DNA from: Combretum micranthum | Taxonomy: Eukaryota > Streptophyta > Magnoliopsida > Myrtales > Combretaceae | Length of the DNA: 64,000 nucleotides | Reading direction: 5' to 3' | NCBI GenBank assembly: GCA_024138025.1 | Contig: JAMXBD010000206.1 | Coordinates: 1,364,001-1,428,000, forward strand | Part shown: positions 59,383-64,000 of the stretch, one piece after another | Layout: the number at the start of each line of letters is the position of its first letter | How positions within the stretch are numbered: position 1 is the stretch's first letter | Translations under genes and position numbers: made by a program | The notes under the pieces: generated by a model | Seen by the model: only the letters and a program-made list of their open reading frames with translations | Database searches by the model: none | Told to the model about the DNA's origin: nothing

Positions 59383-61382
59383 GTTTTAATATTTCAAAAG
59401 TAATCAAACAAAATAAGTTCATGTTCAAAATTTATTAAAATGCCATAACATAAATAAAAGTTATGAAAAATTTCCAACTTTGAAATTCTTTTCACAAAGC
59501 ACATGAGTTCTATATTTTTCTAAATAAAGTGTTTAAGAAAGTTTTATAGCAATTTCTTTAAGAAAATTTTCCTAAGCAACATTACTAAGATCATGAGTAT
59601 GAAATGAACTATTATTCATGTTTCATTTACGTTTGAACTTATAAATAATAAACAAACACCATAGAGAAGTCTTCACAGAGTAAAATTCTTGGAAAATGTC
59701 AAAACAAGGTTGAAATAAAGTCTGGGTGCAATTTGACCTCATTCCGAGACCTTAAAGACCCTATATGATTAAAATAACTTTAGAAATGGATTGAACATTT
59801 GAAGTAGGTAAAGATCGACTGCTTATAAAAAAAAATCGGAGTTAAAAATGAGTTAGTTATGGCCGTTCTAAGGTTTAAATTATATAATCGAAAAAAGAGG
59901 CGGAAATATAAATCATAGAAGTAGAAATTCAAGTAAAGTTACTATGAAACACTCATTTTGGGTATTTCTTTTATCCAAATGATGCGAACAATGAGGCATC
60001 ATTCCTAGAAGACTACTTTGATTAGGAAAATCATTCTATGGCTGAGTGAGTTTTTCCTTATACTTTACGTATCTTGTATGTGCTTGTAGGATAGTTGCAC
60101 TAGTAGTAGAAAAAAAATATAAAAATGAAAATGTTGTGGGGATATATGGGAATGCATTTGCGTGTTTTATTATGTAAGAAATGAATTCTAAGAATATCAA
60201 AGCCTTGATATGGATGTTTAATATACCATGTTAATATATCTTGTTATGATATATGTGCGATTAATTACTTGGCCACCCCTTAAATGAAATAAAGTATGGT
60301 GATGTATATTAAAGAAATGAGTCATGCATTGCATAATGTTAAGTCACATACATTTTTGCTACTACTCCTATGCGTGGAATCAGATGGGTAATTAATCGTA
60401 CATAAAGTATGGGCCCTGCTCCAACTTAAGGAACTAAATCGTTCAAGAAATACGGCCTCTTCAAAGAGCCTTGCCAGATCAATCACTATAAGCTAGCGCT
60501 CGAGAACTAGCAGTGGCGGTCGTATGAACCTTTTTATGTTTTGAACTCTTTTCATTTTAAGTCTATTAAATTCTAACTTAAATTTTTTTAAAAGGAAAAT
60601 TTTTCTTCCATTTTGAAAAGTTTTATGAGCATTATAACTTTGGAAAACTTTCAATTAATTTTTTTAATTTAATAAAAACATTTTTGTATGTGCCAAAGAA
60701 AATACTTTTATAGGAAAACAAAAAAATCTCTTATCTTTTTTTATCTAATGTATTTTTTTTTATTTTTCAACTTTTTATATTTTTATTAGAAATCAAAATT
60801 ATTAAAAAAATTATTTTTATTATATATTTTTATTTAATTTTTTAAATTATATTGAAAACATTAAAAAGAAGAAGAAGAAGAAGAAGAAGAAGAAGAAGAC
60901 TTACCTTAGCTCTTGAAAGACCTAATTGGTGGTGCTTAGTGGTTGTTGGTGGTGGATAACAAGTCATATTGGTCATGCTTGAGGTGGTGATCGAAACCCC
61001 TCAATCAATTTTATGGAAAGGATGTTGCAGCTTGACCAATTTCAACTTCAAATCCTACAAAGAAGAACAAGACCCTAGTTAAATTTAGATTCAAATTAAA
61101 TGCTCGTATGATAATAAAAATTCATAATTTCAAAGGATTTTTTATCCTTAGGACTTCAAGAAGATGACAAAAGCTTGATTTTGCTAGGAGCTCCTCTTAT
61201 TTGAAAGAAAACAAAGAGAGAATGAACTCACAAGTTCAAATGGACAGAGAGAGAAGGTGAAGATTAAGGAGTTTTGGAAGTGATTTGCCTGTTGTGGATG
61301 TCGAGAATTCTCTTGTAAGGTCCCATTTATACAAATTCAAGCTTAATTCAGTATGGATTCACATTAAATTGGTCAAAGAATG
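59383..61382. mobile_element. LTR debris including an inverted relative of 62450-62800
   Basis: The part at 59700-60070 matches the reverse complement of 62450-62800 (for example the block ending ATTCTATGGCTGAGTGAG against CAATGGCCAAGTGAGTTTAT on the minus strand). At 60905-61058, read on the minus strand, a piece is bounded by a TTCTTTGTAG acceptor-like and a GTAAGT donor-like site, and a TATA-like TGTATAAATGG lies near 61325-61335. This suggests the transcribed leader of a minus-strand element. No coding domain is present. Confidence 0.4.
60866..60899 (+). repeat. (GAA)n microsatellite
   Basis: About eleven tandem GAA units, next to the donor-like site of the putative minus-strand leader. 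Confidence 0.95.
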
Positions 61383-64000
61383 TTACGCCCTGAAGGGTAC
61401 TCTAAACGTGACAGTCCGCCACACTCAATATTAAGACTTAAGTATGACACTCTTAGTCATTCCAAAAGCCTCGATATTGGGGGTAAAGTGTACGTTTAAG
61501 ATTATCAAGGACCAAACTTTGAAATAAGCCATCTAAGAAGCTACACAAATAGCAATTAAGAATAGAAATCATAACAGTTTAACTTAATCAAAATACATAA
61601 TGTCTTCCAAATATTAAAGGGGGCATACCCCTATAAAAACAACTTAGTCTATTAAAGACTTTCTCTCCAAAATAAAGACATTGGAGTTTCACTTAGAAGT
61701 TTACGTCTACAACTAGATCTTGACTTCCATCCACAGCTTCTAATTTAAAAGGTAATACATGGGTAAAGTAACCCTAGGCTTCAACCAAAGATATGTATGC
61801 TGCAAAAGATATCTAAAGGAGTATAAGCCTATATGCTTAATGAGAATCATTTTCACAATCAAGTACTCACACAACCAAACATCAAACAAGTTATTTAAGA
61901 CAAACAAATGAAATGCAACAAAGCATGTGAGCAAACAATACACATTACTCACTAGAAAATCATGTGTTAAATGGATTTACCCCTCCATTTGGGGTTAGAT
62001 GTTCCAGGCCACAAAGACCGCATTTTGCAAATGATATTTTTGTAGTTCATTCCAGCCAATACTAACTGCTAAAATGTAGTTCATTTTGGTGTCTACTCAC
62101 CATTAAGTTAATTTGGGCGACCATTCGCCGTAATGTAGAGTTTCGGGCTCTACGACCCTCACTACTATACTTTTGTCCCACCAAGTGTATAATAATGAAT
62201 GCAATGTGACTCACTACATGATATGCATGAATCGGTTTAATTAAGTACTCATGGCATAATATTAGATATTTTTAAGGGTGATCATAGAATTTACAGATAT
62301 ATCATTTTTACACGAAATCAAATATTGATTATAGACAATTCCCACATCGATATACTTAACATAAATTCACCTATACATAAAACACATGCACTTTCCCATT
62401 TAATCTTTTCTTAATTCTAATGCCACTATTCTATAAGCAAAAACATAAGTACAAGAATGTAGAAAATAAACTCACTTGGCCATTGTGCGGACAAACTTTT
62501 AGTCGTAGGAATCTTCGAGATGCGGGAACTCGGTCTCCACATCATCTAAACAAGAGAAATACCCAAAATGAGTATTTCACGGAAATTCTACTTAAATTTG
62601 CTAATTTTATTTCACTAAGTTTGTCAAAAATCGTGTAAAGTAAAATTCCAACTTAAAATGGCCATAACTTGCCTATTTCAACATGGAATTTCGCATATTA
62701 TATGTCGTTTTCCACCTACTTGAAAAGATCTATCAATTTCTAAGGTTATTTTTGCCATAAAAAAGTCATTTGGAGCCTGAAACAGTAGGGCACAAAATAG
62801 TCACGAATTTCCTAGCCCTCAAAATACAATTTTTCAAACTTTATTTCATCCAAAATACTTAATCAAACATATAGATATTTGTATAATTGAAAAATCATTT
62901 GAATACATAGATATAGAGTCATATCGTATACATCAATTTAGTGGTGTTGTCTTAACAATGATTTTTTTCATAAAACAACTTGTCTTAATAGTTGGATAGA
63001 TTGACATTTTGAATTTCTCTTTTTAAATTGTTTGGAAAGGAAACTAAAAATTCTTGAGTTATGATAAGTGGGTGTTTTCTTATTATAATTAACTTTTCAA
63101 GGATAAATTAATTTTCAAAAATTTGGTCTTGTTAGGATATCTGCCTATTTTGTTTTATTGATTGAAAAATGAAGTTTTCAAAACTTTTCTTAAGTTGTTA
63201 GTGGTATGTAAGGTTTTGAGTTGTGTTATAGGTATGGTTTCTCTTCATATTTATATTTTCCTACTTCTTAGCAAATAAGTTTATTATTTTAAAAACTTAC
63301 TTTCTTAGGTTGTTGGCAAATTTTATTTCTCTAAGTTAGTTTATAAACTAGTGAGTTGATTTCTATTTTGATTTTGAAAACTTGTTTAGTTCTTGGCTTT
63401 TATTATGAAGTTGGTAATAATCTTATAAATAAGTCTTTAAGAAAAATTTGCATAACAAAGAATTATCAACATTAAGGTTTTAATAAATTTCATGTTATTA
63501 TTTTGAAAGAGGATGCTTATCTACTTGGTTAAATTCTTGAAGAAATCTTTATTATTAATACTTTAAAAATTCATGATGGGCTTCTCTAAGTTTTGAAAAG
63601 AATTTATTAAAAACAATATTTAAGTCTTTTGATGGAAAATCTTCGCTAAGTGACAAAATTTATTTTAGAAAGAGTTTAGTCTTATTTTCTTTATTAATGA
63701 AAGAACCCTTTTCATTTTTATTAAGACAACAACAACTTGGTCATGCATAAATATGGTTATTTAGTCATGAGAAAGATAAGAATAACACATAATAAGATAA
63801 AAAGAGATATAAGAAGCAAATAAACATAATAATAAGGTCAAGTATTGGGAGTTTTAGCTTCTTCAAGACTTCCCAGAACTAAGAATAGACTAGTTCCAAA
63901 AAAAAAAAAAAAAAGAAAGAAAGAAAGAAAGAAAAAAAAAAAGAAAAACCATAATAATAAGAGCAATAGTAAGAGCATTAATAAGATATTAGGTTAGTGA
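61383..64000 (+). mobile_element. Start of a long gypsy-type LTR, cut by the window end
   Basis: TGTTACGCCCTGAAGG at 61383 looks like an LTR start. It is followed by about 1 kb of GC-richer sequence (GGGCGACCATTCGCCGTAAT near 62117) and then AT-rich DNA, reaching the same minisatellite (63835-63900) and the GGTTAGTGA block as near 55300. No end is reached. The 72-codon frame at 62420-62638 has no recognisable domain. Confidence 0.45.
63900..63945 (+). repeat. Poly-A and (GAAA)n microsatellite
   Basis: An A-run followed by six GAAA-type units and another A-run. Confidence 0.9.

Overview
The window is nuclear DNA of a flowering plant, probably a dicot, although nothing in it fixes the species. 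It is very AT-rich, contains long A/T runs and AT microsatellites, and is built mostly from layered plant transposable-element debris. I found no intact host protein-coding gene. The only recognisable host gene piece is a frameshifted laccase exon at about 9.9-10.2 kb on the minus strand. Most open frames longer than 60 codons are chance frames in AT-rich DNA.

Layout. 1-1.8 kb: a hAT-like end fragment and a broken Ty1/copia gag-pol piece (protease and GAG-pre-integrase parts). 1.8-9.1 kb: AT-rich intergenic DNA with small repeats and a GC-richer island. 9.14-9.83 kb: a solo LTR next to the laccase remnant. 10.2-31.3 kb: MITE families, three hAT-type elements whose 8-bp target duplications are readable (13.36, 17.64 and 23.49 kb), one with a decayed duplication (18.82 kb), a copia-type LTR (about 15.2-16.6 kb), and tRNA-like SINE pieces. 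31.3-31.9 kb: a TRIM element on the minus strand. 32.4-36.9 kb: a MITE, two more hAT-like elements and a SINE-like piece.

39.55-47.34 kb is a tandem segmental duplication of about 3.6-4.2 kb. The upstream copy carries a 637-bp hAT insertion that the downstream copy lacks. The duplication edge lies inside another hAT-like element.

About 49.4-54.2 kb is an endogenous pararetrovirus of badnavirus type (Caulimoviridae). It has remains of ORF1, ORF2 and the first half of the ORF3 polyprotein (movement protein, coat protein, and both diagnostic Cys motifs), with an ATGA overlap at the ORF2/ORF3 boundary. It has many stops and frameshifts, and the protease, reverse transcriptase and RNase H parts are missing. 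A block just upstream reads as inverted, promoter-like sequence and may be part of the same rearranged integration.

About 54.2-64 kb is nested long-LTR retrotransposon debris with roughly 80-bp minisatellite units in both orientations.

Nothing here forms a working pathway. The value of the window is as a record of insertions, duplications and rearrangements. The viral insert and the duplication with its paralogous empty site are the best candidates for follow-up.
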